A stretch of 32,602 nucleotides of DNA from Sphingopyxis sp. (GCA_002733865.1 NVXM01000015.1:583-33184); one strand, 5' to 3'; positions 22,633 to 31,905 are shown, counted from the first letter of the stretch. Notes: generated by a model from the letters alone, not told the origin. Made by a program: numbers and translations.

Positions 22633-25600
22633 ATGTCGGCTTTATCTTCCCTGCTTGATTCATTCCGTACTGCTGCAGTTACTGAGCGTGAGAAGGGCAC
22701 CTACTTTGAGGAGCTGATCTGTGCCTACCTGCGTAATGAAGCGACCTACAGCGATCTGTACGATCAAGTGTGGACTTACTCTGACTGGGCCAAAGAGCAG
22801 GGTATTGATGGGCGTGACACCGGCATCGACCTGGTAGCCAAGACGCAGGGCACCGGCCAGTTTCATGCCATCCAGTGCAAGCTGTACGCAGAGGACTACC
22901 GCGTACAGAAGAAAGATATTGATAGCTTCTTCACCGCATCTGGCAAAGCGCCGTTCTCACACCGAATCATCGTGACCACGACCAATAATTGGAGTGAACA
23001 CGCAGAGGATGCGCTCCAGGGGCAGCAGCCACCTGTCAGCAAGATTGACCTGCAAGCCTTGGAAGACAGCCAGATCGATTGGGTAAAGTATCAAGCCAAT
23101 CAGGTAGTGGTACTTAAAGCCAAGAAGGAATTACGAGAGCACCAGCAAACAGCATTGAATGCGGTATCTGCGGGGCTCCAGTCCACGGATCGTGGCAAGC
23201 TGATTATGGCTTGTGGCACCGGCAAAACGTTTACTAGCTTAAAAATAGCTGAGCACCTGGCAGGCAAGGGCAAGCGCGTGCTGTTTCTGGTGCCAAGTCT
23301 TTCGCTGTTATCTCAAACGCTTACCGAGTGGACTCAAGAGAGCGACACGCCACTTCACAGCTTTGCCGTCTGCTCCGATAGCGACGTAGGCAAAAAGCGC
23401 AAGGCTGAAGACGACGCGGTGCAAGTCTTCACCCACGAGCTACGTTACCCGGCCACTACTAAAGCTGACCGCCTTGCAGCAGAAATGCTCAAACGCTCTG
23501 ATGCTGAGCACATGAGCGTGGTGTACTCCACCTATCACTCAATCGACGTAATCAGCCGAGCCCAACACGAGCATGGCCTGGCCGCGTTTGATCTAGTCAT
23601 CTGCGATGAGGCCCACCGCACCACTGGCGCCACCTTTGGCGACGATGACGAAAGCGCTTTCGTACGCGTTCACGACGCTGACTATATTCGCGCCAGCAAG
23701 CGTCTTTATATGACGGCAACCCCGCGCATCTACGGGGACAGCGCCAAGGTCAAAGCCGAGCAGGGCGAAGTAACCCTGTGTTCTATGGATGATGAAACGC
23801 TCTTCGGTAAAGAACTGTTCGTCATCAACTTCTCCGAGGCGGTTCAGCGCGGGCTGCTTACTGACTACAAGGTGTTGGTGCTCACCGTAGAAGAGAGCGT
23901 TATCAGTCGCCGCCTGCAAGAGCTGCTGAAAGACGAGGATAACCAGCTCAAGGTGGATGATGCTGCCAAGATCGTCGGCTGCTGGAAGGCTTTGGCCAAG
24001 CAGGGATTATCTGAGCACTTGCTAGGTGATGACCAGCCAATGAAGCGCGCGGTGGCCTTCTGTCAGGTCATTTCACCCAACTATAAAGGTACGAAGCACA
24101 AAGTTAGCTCCGTCAACATCGCCAACACGTTCAAGTCAGTGGTGGATGCCTATCAAGAGGCCGAGGAAATCGATGAAGCCGACCGGTTGATCTGTGAAGC
24201 CGAGCACGTTGACGGCGGCATGAATGCTAGCCAGAAAGAGGTCAAACTCAATTGGCTTAAAGAGGAACCGCCAGCCAACACCTGTCGGATTCTCAGTAAC
24301 GTACGTTGCTTGTCTGAGGGCGTAGACGTCCCAGCCCTGGACGCCGTGCTATTTCTCACGCCACGCAACTCACAAGTAGACGTCGTGCAGTCGGTGGGGC
24401 GTGTTATGCGCAATGCAGAAGGGAAAAAGCGCGGTTACGTCGTGCTGCCGGTGGTCATTCCTGCCGGAATGCAGGCGCACGAAGCGCTTAACGACAACAA
24501 AACCTACAAGGTCGTCTGGCAAGTACTCCAGGCATTGCGCTCTCACGACGACAGCTTCGATGCGATGATCAATAAGCTGGATTTGATCGGTTCTGATCCG
24601 CGCAAAATGGAAGTTATTGCCATCACCGATAAGGTGGACAGAAAGGCAAAGAGCAGCGGCACCAAGAATACGCAGGCTGGCAAAGGCCAATACGGCATTG
24701 GTGAGAAGCGCCCTAAATTCGAAGTAGAAGGGCAGATGACCCAGCAGGGCGATCTCACCTATGAGGTAGGTGAAATAGAACGCGCTATTTACGCCAAGAT
24801 CGTCGATAAGTGCGGTAACCGTCATCATTGGGAAGACTGGGCCAACGACATTGCCAAGATCGCCCGCACCCACATCGACCGCATCCAGGGCATTCTGGAA
24901 AACTCCGAGTACACCAACGAGAAGGCCACCTTTGAAGCCTTCGCTGCTGAACTACGCGATGACCTAAATGACAGCATCACCGATGCAGAGATCGTGGAGA
25001 TGCTGGCTCAGCACCTGGTGACCAAGCCAGTGTTTGATGCCCTGTTCGATGAGTACAGCTTTGCCAGCCACAACCCGATGTCGAAAGCAATGCAGGGGGT
25101 GCTCGATGCACTGAACGAGCATCAGTTGGCGAAAGAAGCGGACACCCTGGAAAAGTTTTACCAGAGCGTCCGGCAGCGCGCATCTGGTATCGAGAGTGCA
25201 GCAGGCAAACAGAAAATTATCGTCGAGTTGTACGACAAATTTTTTGCTAATGCCTTTCCGCGAATGCGAGACAAGCTGGGCATCGTCTACACCCCAGTCG
25301 AGGTGGTTGACTTCATCTTGCACAGCGTCAATCACCTGTTGCAAAAGGAGTTTGGCCAGACCCTAGGAAGCAAGGGTGTTCATATTATCGACCCCTTCAC
25401 CGGTACCGGCACCTTTATCACCAGACTGATTCAGTCTGGGCTGATCAAGCCGGAGGAGCTGCCCCACAAGTACCGGCGTGAGATCCACGCCAACGAGCTG
25501 GTGCTGCTTGCCTACTACATCGCCGCCATCAATATCGAGGCTGCGTACCACGGGCAAGTGATCGATGAGTACACACCGTTTGAAGGCATCTGCCTGACCG

Positions 25601-27546
25601 ATACCTTCCAGATGTACGAGAAGGATGACCTGGTCGATGAGCTACTGGAAGACAATAGCGCTCGCCGCAAACGGCAGAAAGAGCTGGATATTCGGGTAAT
25701 TGTGGGCAATCCGCCCTACTCGGTGGGGCAGGGTGATGCGAATGCTAACAATGCCAATGTTCGGTATCCGCATCTAGATGCTCGTATACGTGATACCTAT
25801 GGTGCTCGCTCCGACGCGACCAACAAGAACTCTCTCTACGATAGCTATATCCGCTCCATTCGCTGGGCCAGCGACCGTATTGGTGATGCGGGGGTAATCG
25901 GGTTTGTCACCAACGCCGGTTTTGTTGAAGCCAGCACCGCAGACGGCCTACGCAAGTGTCTGCTCGATGAGTTCTCCAGTTTGTACGTGCTTCATCTTCG
26001 CGGTAATGCGCGGACCTCCGGAGAAACTCGGCGGAAAGAAAAAGACAACGTTTTTGGCGTTGGGAGTCGAGCGCCGGTAGCCATCTCGCTGCTGGTTAAG
26101 AACCCTAGCGCGACTGATCACGGTCAGATTTACTTCTATGACATCGGCGACTACCTGAGTCGAGAGGATAAGCTGGAGAAGATTGCTGCGTTCGCAAGCA
26201 TATCTGGAATCGAGCAGTGGCAACCCATTACGCCGGATGAGCACGGAGACTGGCTGAAACAGCGGGATCTGAGCTTTGATCAGCATATTGCCCTTGGGGT
26301 TAAGGAGGACAAGGGGGCGCTCAAGCTGTTTGACAACTACTCCAACGGAGTCAAAACACAGCGCGATGCATGGGCCTTCAACTCGAGTCAGAGCAAGTTG
26401 ACCGACAACATGGGCAGAATGATCAGCTTCTACAACGCGGAGGTGGCGCGTTTCAATGCGGCCCACCCAGGGCTGGATACCAAAGCGCGACAGACCCAGG
26501 TAGATAGATTTATTGATACCGATCCAGCTCGCATTAGTTGGACGCACAGCGTTAAGCAGGACTTGGCTAGAGGGAGCGTTTATCAATTTGAGAGCGATTG
26601 CATGGTCGCTGCTCTTTATCGGCCGTTCAGCAGACAGTGGCTATATTTCAACCGTAGGCTCAATGAGAGGGTCTACCAGATACCCCGTATCTTCCCAAAT
26701 ATAGCAGCAGAAAACGTCGTGATCGGTGTCTCTGCTGCAGGGGAGAAAGTCGGCTTCAGCGCTTTGATTTCACGTCATGTGCCCAGTCTGCACTTCGTCG
26801 ATATCGAGGGCTCTCAATGCTTCCCTCTCTATCTTTACGACGAAGCTGCCCAAGCATCAGAAGACGCCCTCTTCGCTGAGCCAGTTGTGGATGGCCTTCG
26901 CCGCCGTGATGCGATTACCAATGGAGGTCTAAAGCATTTCCAAGAGGCCTACCCCGGCGAGCAGATCAGCAAGGAAGACCTGTTCTATTACGTCTACGGT
27001 ATCTTGCACTCACAGGACTACCGCGGGCGTTTTGCCGACAACCTGAGCAAGGAGTTGCCGCGCATCCCTGCGGTGAGGCAAGCGGCGGACTTCTGGGCTT
27101 TCAGCAAAGCAGGGCGGGCCCTGGCGGAGCTTCACCTAAATTATGAAACCGTTGAGCCATACCCGTTGACCATCGAGGCGAAGGGCAAGCTGGCTGACGC
27201 GGATTACCGCGTCGAGAAGATGAAGTTCGCCAAGAAAAAAGACCCGGAAACCGGCAAGAGCGTGAGCGACCGCAGCACCGTTATCTACAACGGCAAGATC
27301 TCGCTGAAAGACATCCCAGAGGCAGCTTGGGACTACGTGGTCAATGGCAAGGCCGCGCTGGACTGGGTGATGGAGCGCCAAGCGGTCCGTCCCGACAAAG
27401 CCAGCGGCATCGTCAACGACGCCAATGACTGGGCCATCGAAACCATGGGTAACCCCAAATACCCGCTGGAGCTGTTCCAGCGGGTAGTCACCGTGAGTCT
27501 TGAAACCCAGACAATCGTCAACAACCTACCGCCTTTGGATATTTGA
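22633..27546 (+). CDS. Type ISP single-chain restriction-modification enzyme (nuclease-helicase-methylase-specificity)
   Basis: 1637 residues. The N-terminal Mrr-like nuclease shows E26/E27, GIDLVA (D66) and IQCKLY (Q81, K83). The SF2 helicase follows, with ACGTGKT (193-199) and DEAH (325-328), then SVGRVMR further on. The gamma-type N6-adenine methyltransferase has DPFTGTGTF (from D920) and NPPYS (1026-1030). The C-terminal roughly 450 residues should be the target recognition domain, as in LlaGI and LlaBIII. These enzymes methylate one strand of a short asymmetric site and translocate along unmethylated DNA until two converging complexes cut. AAGGA precedes the ATG. The chain looks uninterrupted. 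It is followed after 34 bases by the CoiA-like gene. Confidence 0.93.
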   Translation: MSALSSLLDSFRTAAVTEREKGTYFEELICAYLRNEATYSDLYDQVWTYSDWAKEQGIDGRDTGIDLVAKTQGTGQFHAIQCKLYAEDYRVQKKDIDSFFTASGKAPFSHRIIVTTTNNWSEHAEDALQGQQPPVSKIDLQALEDSQIDWVKYQANQVVVLKAKKELREHQQTALNAVSAGLQSTDRGKLIMACGTGKTFTSLKIAEHLAGKGKRVLFLVPSLSLLSQTLTEWTQESDTPLHSFAVCSDSDVGKKRKAEDDAVQVFTHELRYPATTKADRLAAEMLKRSDAEHMSVVYSTYHSIDVISRAQHEHGLAAFDLVICDEAHRTTGATFGDDDESAFVRVHDADYIRASKRLYMTATPRIYGDSAKVKAEQGEVTLCSMDDETLFGKELFVINFSEAVQRGLLTDYKVLVLTVEESVISRRLQELLKDEDNQLKVDDAAKIVGCWKALAKQGLSEHLLGDDQPMKRAVAFCQVISPNYKGTKHKVSSVNIANTFKSVVDAYQEAEEIDEADRLICEAEHVDGGMNASQKEVKLNWLKEEPPANTCRILSNVRCLSEGVDVPALDAVLFLTPRNSQVDVVQSVGRVMRNAEGKKRGYVVLPVVIPAGMQAHEALNDNKTYKVVWQVLQALRSHDDSFDAMINKLDLIGSDPRKMEVIAITDKVDRKAKSSGTKNTQAGKGQYGIGEKRPKFEVEGQMTQQGDLTYEVGEIERAIYAKIVDKCGNRHHWEDWANDIAKIARTHIDRIQGILENSEYTNEKATFEAFAAELRDDLNDSITDAEIVEMLAQHLVTKPVFDALFDEYSFASHNPMSKAMQGVLDALNEHQLAKEADTLEKFYQSVRQRASGIESAAGKQKIIVELYDKFFANAFPRMRDKLGIVYTPVEVVDFILHSVNHLLQKEFGQTLGSKGVHIIDPFTGTGTFITRLIQSGLIKPEELPHKYRREIHANELVLLAYYIAAINIEAAYHGQVIDEYTPFEGICLTDTFQMYEKDDLVDELLEDNSARRKRQKELDIRVIVGNPPYSVGQGDANANNANVRYPHLDARIRDTYGARSDATNKNSLYDSYIRSIRWASDRIGDAGVIGFVTNAGFVEASTADGLRKCLLDEFSSLYVLHLRGNARTSGETRRKEKDNVFGVGSRAPVAISLLVKNPSATDHGQIYFYDIGDYLSREDKLEKIAAFASISGIEQWQPITPDEHGDWLKQRDLSFDQHIALGVKEDKGALKLFDNYSNGVKTQRDAWAFNSSQSKLTDNMGRMISFYNAEVARFNAAHPGLDTKARQTQVDRFIDTDPARISWTHSVKQDLARGSVYQFESDCMVAALYRPFSRQWLYFNRRLNERVYQIPRIFPNIAAENVVIGVSAAGEKVGFSALISRHVPSLHFVDIEGSQCFPLYLYDEAAQASEDALFAEPVVDGLRRRDAITNGGLKHFQEAYPGEQISKEDLFYYVYGILHSQDYRGRFADNLSKELPRIPAVRQAADFWAFSKAGRALAELHLNYETVEPYPLTIEAKGKLADADYRVEKMKFAKKKDPETGKSVSDRSTVIYNGKISLKDIPEAAWDYVVNGKAALDWVMERQAVRPDKASGIVNDANDWAIETMGNPKYPLELFQRVVTVSLETQTIVNNLPPLDI

Positions 27547-27580
27547 GGCGTATGCAAGCCGTTTAGCGCACGGAGGCGCA

Positions 27581-28696
27581 ATGAGTAATTCTGCAATTCC
27601 TCTGGGGGAGCGTGGCGGCCATATGTTCCGGGCCTACGAGGTCGAGAATGGACTTCGCTGTGGCTGCGTGTGCCCGGCGTGTCGCGGAGCTCTGGTTGCT
27701 GCTAACCAGGGCGAGAAACGCTTTCCCTATTTTCGCCATGCTGAGTTAGAGGCGTGCGCGTCGGGCCGGGCTGAAGGAATCAGGCGCGCGGCTGTGCAGG
27801 TTCTCGCTCGCCATAAGCAGTTACTCCTTCCGCAGTTTAATGGCTTGGCTGAGTTAAAAGCGCCGGGCGATAGGCTACTGACCAAACCGGTCGAATTCGC
27901 ACCCGTTCACGTCGTTCTGGATGAAGTAGAACGCTTTGTCGATCTGGGTGATGAACTGAGAGCGCACGCTTTGGTCACCTGTCGCGGGCGGCAGTTGGTA
28001 GTGCGGATTAAAGTTTCAGCTCGGCAGCAGCATGAGCGCACACGGCGGATCAAAGAAATGCCGTTATCCAGCATGGAGATCGATCTTCATCAGCTCACCG
28101 ATGAGCAGATAAACGATCAAGAGTATTTTACCCAGGCGGTACTGGGCGACGCGGGCAACCGGTCTTGGATTTGTTCGTTGCGTGGTGAGCTGATGGTAGA
28201 GCGAGCGCTGGCCGAGCTGCAAGCAGAGCTCCAGCAACTGGAGCGTCAGTGGGCTTTGGCTGAGGCTCAGCGCATTGAGCAAGAAGCCGCGCTGGAGCGA
28301 CAGCGCACGATTGAGCAGGTACACAGAGCCCAAGCGCTGGTCGAGCATCGTTTATTGCAACAAGAACTAAGGCGACAGCAAGCATCAATCCCCCAGGCGG
28401 GGTGCGGGAACCGGAATACCCCTCAACAGCGCAGAGAGCTGATCGCAGCCACTATGCTAATGGCCGCGCGTGAGTGGTCTGGGCACGGTGTGGAGTGCGG
28501 CGTCTGCCATTTAATCAACGCTCCAGGTTCGACCTTCTGCCTGTACTGCGATGCCGAAGACCGCCGCATGCGAGCAGTGCATTATCCCGCTGATTTAGCT
28601 GAAACGCTTGATGCGCGTTTGAGGTGCTCGAACTATCCGGAGCAATCAGTTAAGGCAGCGCCCAGCTTGGTGGTGATTCCCGAAGTGTCGCCCTAG
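27581..28696 (+). CDS. CoiA-like protein with N- and C-terminal zinc motifs, nuclease residues apparently lost
   Basis: 371 residues from ATG 27581, preceded by GGAGG; an earlier in-frame ATG at 27500 lies inside the type ISP gene. The N-terminal motif with C31, C34, H53 and C59 (CPAC, then FPYFRH) resembles the zinc finger of competence protein CoiA-family proteins. The following region has the expected strands (HALVTCRGRQLVVRIKVS, about 129-146), but the Asp and Glu of a PD-(D/E)xK site appear replaced. A Gln/Glu-rich coiled coil (about 205-268) leads to a zinc ribbon (C306, C309, C320, C323). It lies 34 bases after the type ISP gene and is likely co-transcribed. Function is unknown; an accessory DNA-binding role is inference. 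Confidence 0.7.
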   Translation: MSNSAIPLGERGGHMFRAYEVENGLRCGCVCPACRGALVAANQGEKRFPYFRHAELEACASGRAEGIRRAAVQVLARHKQLLLPQFNGLAELKAPGDRLLTKPVEFAPVHVVLDEVERFVDLGDELRAHALVTCRGRQLVVRIKVSARQQHERTRRIKEMPLSSMEIDLHQLTDEQINDQEYFTQAVLGDAGNRSWICSLRGELMVERALAELQAELQQLERQWALAEAQRIEQEAALERQRTIEQVHRAQALVEHRLLQQELRRQQASIPQAGCGNRNTPQQRRELIAATMLMAAREWSGHGVECGVCHLINAPGSTFCLYCDAEDRRMRAVHYPADLAETLDARLRCSNYPEQSVKAAPSLVVIPEVSP

Positions 28697-28797
28697 CATC
28701 GTGGTGTGAAAAAAAGACGTCTCCAATTTTCCCGGTTACCCGGCGGTTCTGACTGAATAGGATGGGCTGGCAGTATCAACCAACCAGGAGATTTAAG

Positions 28798-28953
28798 ATG
28801 TCTAAGTCAAACTCAACATCAAACACACAGCGCCAGCAGAACAATCACCGCTCTGACGCGCTAAATAATAACAGCGGCACATCAGGTAACAACCGCACCA
28901 ACGGCCAGGTCCATGGCAATCGCGGCAAGCAACTGAACCCCAACCAGAAATAG
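28798..28953 (+). CDS. Tiny Asn/Ser-rich disordered protein
   Basis: 51 residues starting MSKSNSTSNTQRQ, rich in Asn, Ser, Gln and Gly with scattered Arg/Lys and almost no hydrophobic residues; expected to be disordered. AGGAGA lies six bases before the ATG at 28798, which is why the ATG at 28762 is rejected. It lies between the CoiA-like gene and the 520-residue gene. Similar short Asn-rich hypothetical proteins are common in Pseudomonas. Role unknown. Confidence 0.6.
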   Translation: MSKSNSTSNTQRQQNNHRSDALNNNSGTSGNNRTNGQVHGNRGKQLNPNQK

Positions 28954-29002
28954 GAGGCGGCGTTCCCCTGGCGTTGAGTGCGTCAGGGGGCGCCTAGCAG
29001 AA

Positions 29003-30565
29003 ATGGAATCTGAAATTGGATATTCTTCTCAAGGTGAGCTTTTAAAAGCGGCCTATGACGCATTCGGGATATTGCCGCGCAAGGAAACTGGCGGTTCTTC
29101 CTTTAGTGAAAAAGAAAAAAAGACGATGCAGAAAAGGCTTGATCGTCTGACGAAGGAGGAGGGCGAGCTTTCAGAAAACTATGGCCAGTTGGTGAGTAGT
29201 TTAAGTTACTGGTTGACGGATATTCTGCCTTGGCCTGCGTTGATTCAGGCAATTGGTGATGTGCTGTCGGACTTTCAGGAGTGTTACACCGACTTGCTTA
29301 GGCGGGACGGCAGCTATCTCTCCAAACGACAAACCAATCAGTACTTCATATCTACTCGCGCGGTGCCACTTTTGGTTCTCGGTTTGCACCGCAGCCGCTT
29401 ACGCTGCAGCGCTGAGGTTTTCTGGATGCAGATGCCGGAAGACCGCTACTGGTTCCTGCCGGATATGGATGAGCAGAAAGGCATGAGCTTGCCGTTGTCG
29501 AAGGTCATGCGCTGGGCATACGCCAAATGCGGAGTCTCTCAGACCCAGTTTCACTTCCCAGGTAAAAGCCCCAATGTCGAGAACTATCAGCTGCAAAATA
29601 ACCTAGATAATGCGGCGAACTGGTTGCACAACAAGACCTTGCCAAGCTTGCCTGCGTTGTTAAAGAATTTTAAGGAGTCCTTTGAGGCACTTGCTGACAG
29701 TGGGCGGCCGGTACCGCCTGAGACTCAGGTCAGTTTATATGCCGCGCTGCTTTTTTCTCGGTTTAGCAGCTATGTGTTTCGTGAGCTGGCAAGCGTATAT
29801 GGCGAGAACTATGTTGCTGGGCTTTTCGCCCAGTTTCGAAAGCTTGATCGTTACATGTCCTATGAGACTGGCGAATTTTATAAAGAGATCCTGCCAGCAC
29901 TGGAGCGAGCGCCAAACGCAGAGGCGGAACATGCGACTTGGCAGAAAGGTGTGGCGGATTATTGGGAGTTTTTCCTAGATAAAATTTGCGCGGTACAAGA
30001 TGAGCTCGAATACGCGTTTGATAGAGAAAAAGGTGAGTTTTCTCCGCAAGTCATTGATGCCCTGAAGCGTAAGTTTGGGTTGTTCCCTGTCGAATACGCA
30101 CTCCATCCGATGCAAGTGCCAAGGGATTTTGAGGCAAGCGAAAAGTTCTTTGCCCTGCTTGCCCAAGGATTTGAGTTGAAACGACGCGGTGGCTTGCAAC
30201 TAGAGCAAATTGATCAATACGAAGCCGATTTAAAGAAAGAGGCGGTTTACGCTCAGCTGGATTGGTTTGCGGATTGGCTGCGTGCGATTTTTTACTACCG
30301 GCAAGAAGACTATAAGGCTGCGATGCCGTATTACCGGTCTGCATTTACCAAAGCCAAGTACAGAGCAGGGGGAAACCAATACAAATTGGTTAACGAGTAC
30401 GTTGAGGTCGCTGCGAAAAATGGTAAGTGGATGTGGTTCAAACAAGGGATAGCCTGGGCTCAGTATTTGAGCATCCAGATTCGTTGGTTGCGTGACGAAG
30501 AGCCCACTGATGAAGCCCTGCAATTCGTTTATGACATGTTTAGAAGAGCACGCTACGCTCATTAG
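29003..30565 (+). CDS. Large soluble protein of unknown function, possible helical-repeat C terminus
   Basis: 520 residues with no signal peptide or membrane segment and no catalytic motif that I recognise. The N terminus (about 1-60) is charged and helical. The C-terminal 100 residues, including FYYRQEDYKAAMPYYRSAF, resemble TPR-like helical pairs. Trp and Tyr are unusually frequent. It follows the type ISP, CoiA-like and Asn-rich genes on the same strand and ends before a bidirectional terminator, so it may be the last gene of that unit. The Shine-Dalgarno is weak. Whether it belongs to the restriction system cannot be told from sequence. Confidence 0.78.
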   Translation: MESEIGYSSQGELLKAAYDAFGILPRKETGGSSFSEKEKKTMQKRLDRLTKEEGELSENYGQLVSSLSYWLTDILPWPALIQAIGDVLSDFQECYTDLLRRDGSYLSKRQTNQYFISTRAVPLLVLGLHRSRLRCSAEVFWMQMPEDRYWFLPDMDEQKGMSLPLSKVMRWAYAKCGVSQTQFHFPGKSPNVENYQLQNNLDNAANWLHNKTLPSLPALLKNFKESFEALADSGRPVPPETQVSLYAALLFSRFSSYVFRELASVYGENYVAGLFAQFRKLDRYMSYETGEFYKEILPALERAPNAEAEHATWQKGVADYWEFFLDKICAVQDELEYAFDREKGEFSPQVIDALKRKFGLFPVEYALHPMQVPRDFEASEKFFALLAQGFELKRRGGLQLEQIDQYEADLKKEAVYAQLDWFADWLRAIFYYRQEDYKAAMPYYRSAFTKAKYRAGGNQYKLVNEYVEVAAKNGKWMWFKQGIAWAQYLSIQIRWLRDEEPTDEALQFVYDMFRRARYAH

Positions 30566-30655
30566 GGCAGCATGCAGTGCACAATGTGTCTGAAGCTATT
30601 GAGTCGGGGCGAGGTGGCGCAAGAAAGCTCTGCGCTTACAGCCACACAAAAAAAT

Positions 30656-30681
30656 AAAAGGTCTTCGCGAGAAGACCTTTT
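30656..30681. terminator. Bidirectional rho-independent terminator
   Basis: A perfect 11-bp stem (AAAAGGTCTTC and GAAGACCTTTT) with loop GCGA. On the plus strand it ends in TTTTAT; on the minus strand it is followed by a longer T-rich run. It lies between the convergent 520-residue gene and the lipoprotein gene and can end transcription from both. Confidence 0.88.
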
Positions 30682-30727
30682 ATGCCCTGCAGCGCCGCGC
30701 TCGATAAGGGCGCTGCTATTACTGCGT

Positions 30728-30994
30728 TCACTTTCTACATGCCAGCGCTGCCTTCATAGTGCTTTCCATCAAGGCATTATTGGGCGGGTACTCCATGCTC
30801 ATTCGGTCCAGATCCTCGCGGCCATACTTCTCCTCCAGCTTGCCGAAAATACACTGACAATCCGATTTGGGCCCACCTGCATGCATGCACCCAGAAATGA
30901 ATTGTCCTCGGATCGGGTCGCTATCAGAGCAGCCGACGAGAGCAGCGTTGATTAATGCCACTGTGGCTAGGGTGCGCAGTTTTACTGCTTTCAT
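30728..30994 (-). CDS. Small lipoprotein
   Basis: 88 residues with a lipoprotein signal peptide: MKAVKLRTLATVALINAALVGCS, lipobox ALVGC with acylated C22 expected. The mature part has five further cysteines (SGCMHAGG, SDCQCIFG, late ALAC), suggesting disulfides in the periplasm. It overlaps the membrane-protein gene upstream by four bases and ends 47 bases before the terminator. Function unknown. Asp at position +2 after the Cys (CSD) does not directly follow the lipidated Cys, so outer-membrane sorting is possible. Confidence 0.75.
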   Translation of the reverse strand: MKAVKLRTLATVALINAALVGCSDSDPIRGQFISGCMHAGGPKSDCQCIFGKLEEKYGREDLDRMSMEYPPNNALMESTMKAALACRK

Positions 30995-31359
30995 CTGAGT
31001 ACCAAAGCCACGCCGACAAAGACGCCGATCACTAGCCCTATGACCTGCGGCCCGACTGCCCAGAACACCCTGATCCAGATCAGGCTAAAAAAGCCGCCTT
31101 GGGTGAAGACGGCACTGGGTCGGGCAAACCGGCGAAGCGCGTCGCCGAGTAGCGCGCCCACAGTGCCAAGCAGGATGCCAACTATCACTGCGAAGACCTT
31201 GGCTGCGGTACTGGCTCCCAGTACTAATGGGGAGGTGTTTGATGTGACGCTAAAGATGGCCAAGGCAATCGCGGCTATTCCCCAGCCAATGGCAGCAGGG
31301 GCCCAGGCCGCCATGTCGAAGTCATCCTGGCGGTCAAAATCGTTCATGTTGTCGTCCAT
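30991..31359 (-). CDS. Small integral membrane protein
   Basis: 122 residues: an acidic N terminus of about 17 residues, then three or four hydrophobic segments (about 18-38, 46-72, 88-118). Gly/Ala-rich helices with no transporter signature. The start at 31359 has AAGGA seven bases upstream. It overlaps the lipoprotein gene by four bases and follows the secreted-protein gene by 26 bases, so the three form an envelope operon. No family recognised. Confidence 0.75.
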   Translation of the reverse strand: MDDNMNDFDRQDDFDMAAWAPAAIGWGIAAIALAIFSVTSNTSPLVLGASTAAKVFAVIVGILLGTVGALLGDALRRFARPSAVFTQGGFFSLIWIRVFWAVGPQVIGLVIGVFVGVALVLR

Positions 31360-31385
31360 TTTTTGTTCCTTTTGGTGAAAGCTGG

Positions 31386-31829
31386 TTACCAGGCTGGGTT
31401 GCAGTCGTTTGCGGGATCATCCAGCGATTGGGTGCCTGCCTTGAGCCCTTTGGTCGACAAATTGACAACGTGGCCGGCGGCGGCGAGCTGTAGTCGATTT
31501 GCTTGACGGAAGGCTTCCCAAAACTGGTCTTTGAAGATGTCTGCGCAAACTCGGCAGTCGGTATAGAAAGGATTGCTGAAGGTCACGCCATCGACGATGA
31601 CGTCAAACCCTTGCTCGCTTTCCGAATCGTAGCGCTCGCCCTGAATGGTTGCTTCGGCAGAGATATACCCCTCGCTGGGGCAGGAGATCAGTAGAGCGTT
31701 GTTGTTGCCGTCATCAACGGCATGCTCAGAGGTGCCCATAGCCCAGCCGCTGGTCCATTCACCGGTACCGGCGAGGGCTGGAGTGGCAATCAAGCAAGTG
31801 AGCGCGAGCGTCAGAGGTGTCCTTGTCAT
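31386..31829 (-). CDS. Secreted protein with signal peptide, function unknown
   Basis: 147 residues with signal peptide MTRTPLTLALTCLIATPALA (cleavage after ALA, near residue 20). The mature part contains WTSGWAMGTSEHAVDD, which looks like the start of a small beta-rich domain, and four cysteines (SCPSEG, TDCRVC, NDC). AAGGAAAC lies just before the ATG. It is the first gene of the envelope operon and faces the XRE regulator across a 128-base control region. Periplasmic or extracellular location is well supported; function is not. Confidence 0.75.
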   Translation of the reverse strand: MTRTPLTLALTCLIATPALAGTGEWTSGWAMGTSEHAVDDGNNNALLISCPSEGYISAEATIQGERYDSESEQGFDVIVDGVTFSNPFYTDCRVCADIFKDQFWEAFRQANRLQLAAAGHVVNLSTKGLKAGTQSLDDPANDCNPAW

Positions 31830-31846
31830 GGTGTTTCCTTGGTTTG

Positions 31847-31875
31847 ATAATTGAACGGGCTTGGTTGTATTTCAA
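31847..31875 (-). promoter_or_regulatory. Candidate promoter of the envelope operon
   Basis: On the minus strand TTGAAA (31870-31875) and AATTAT (31847-31852) are separated by 17 bases, a good sigma70-type spacing, 18 bases or more before the ATG at 31829. The -35 box overlaps the first unit of the direct repeat at 31871-31905. Confidence 0.45.
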
Positions 31876-31905
31876 CTTATTCGGTTGAGTTTCAGCTTAT
31901 CCGGT
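31871..31905. promoter_or_regulatory. Direct repeat, candidate operator for the XRE regulator
   Basis: TTCAACTTATTCGGT (31871-31885) and TTCAGCTTATCCGGT (31891-31905) match at 13 of 15 bases with a 20-base period, about two helical turns, so a regulator could bind both on one face. The site lies between the divergent XRE gene and the envelope operon. Confidence 0.5.
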
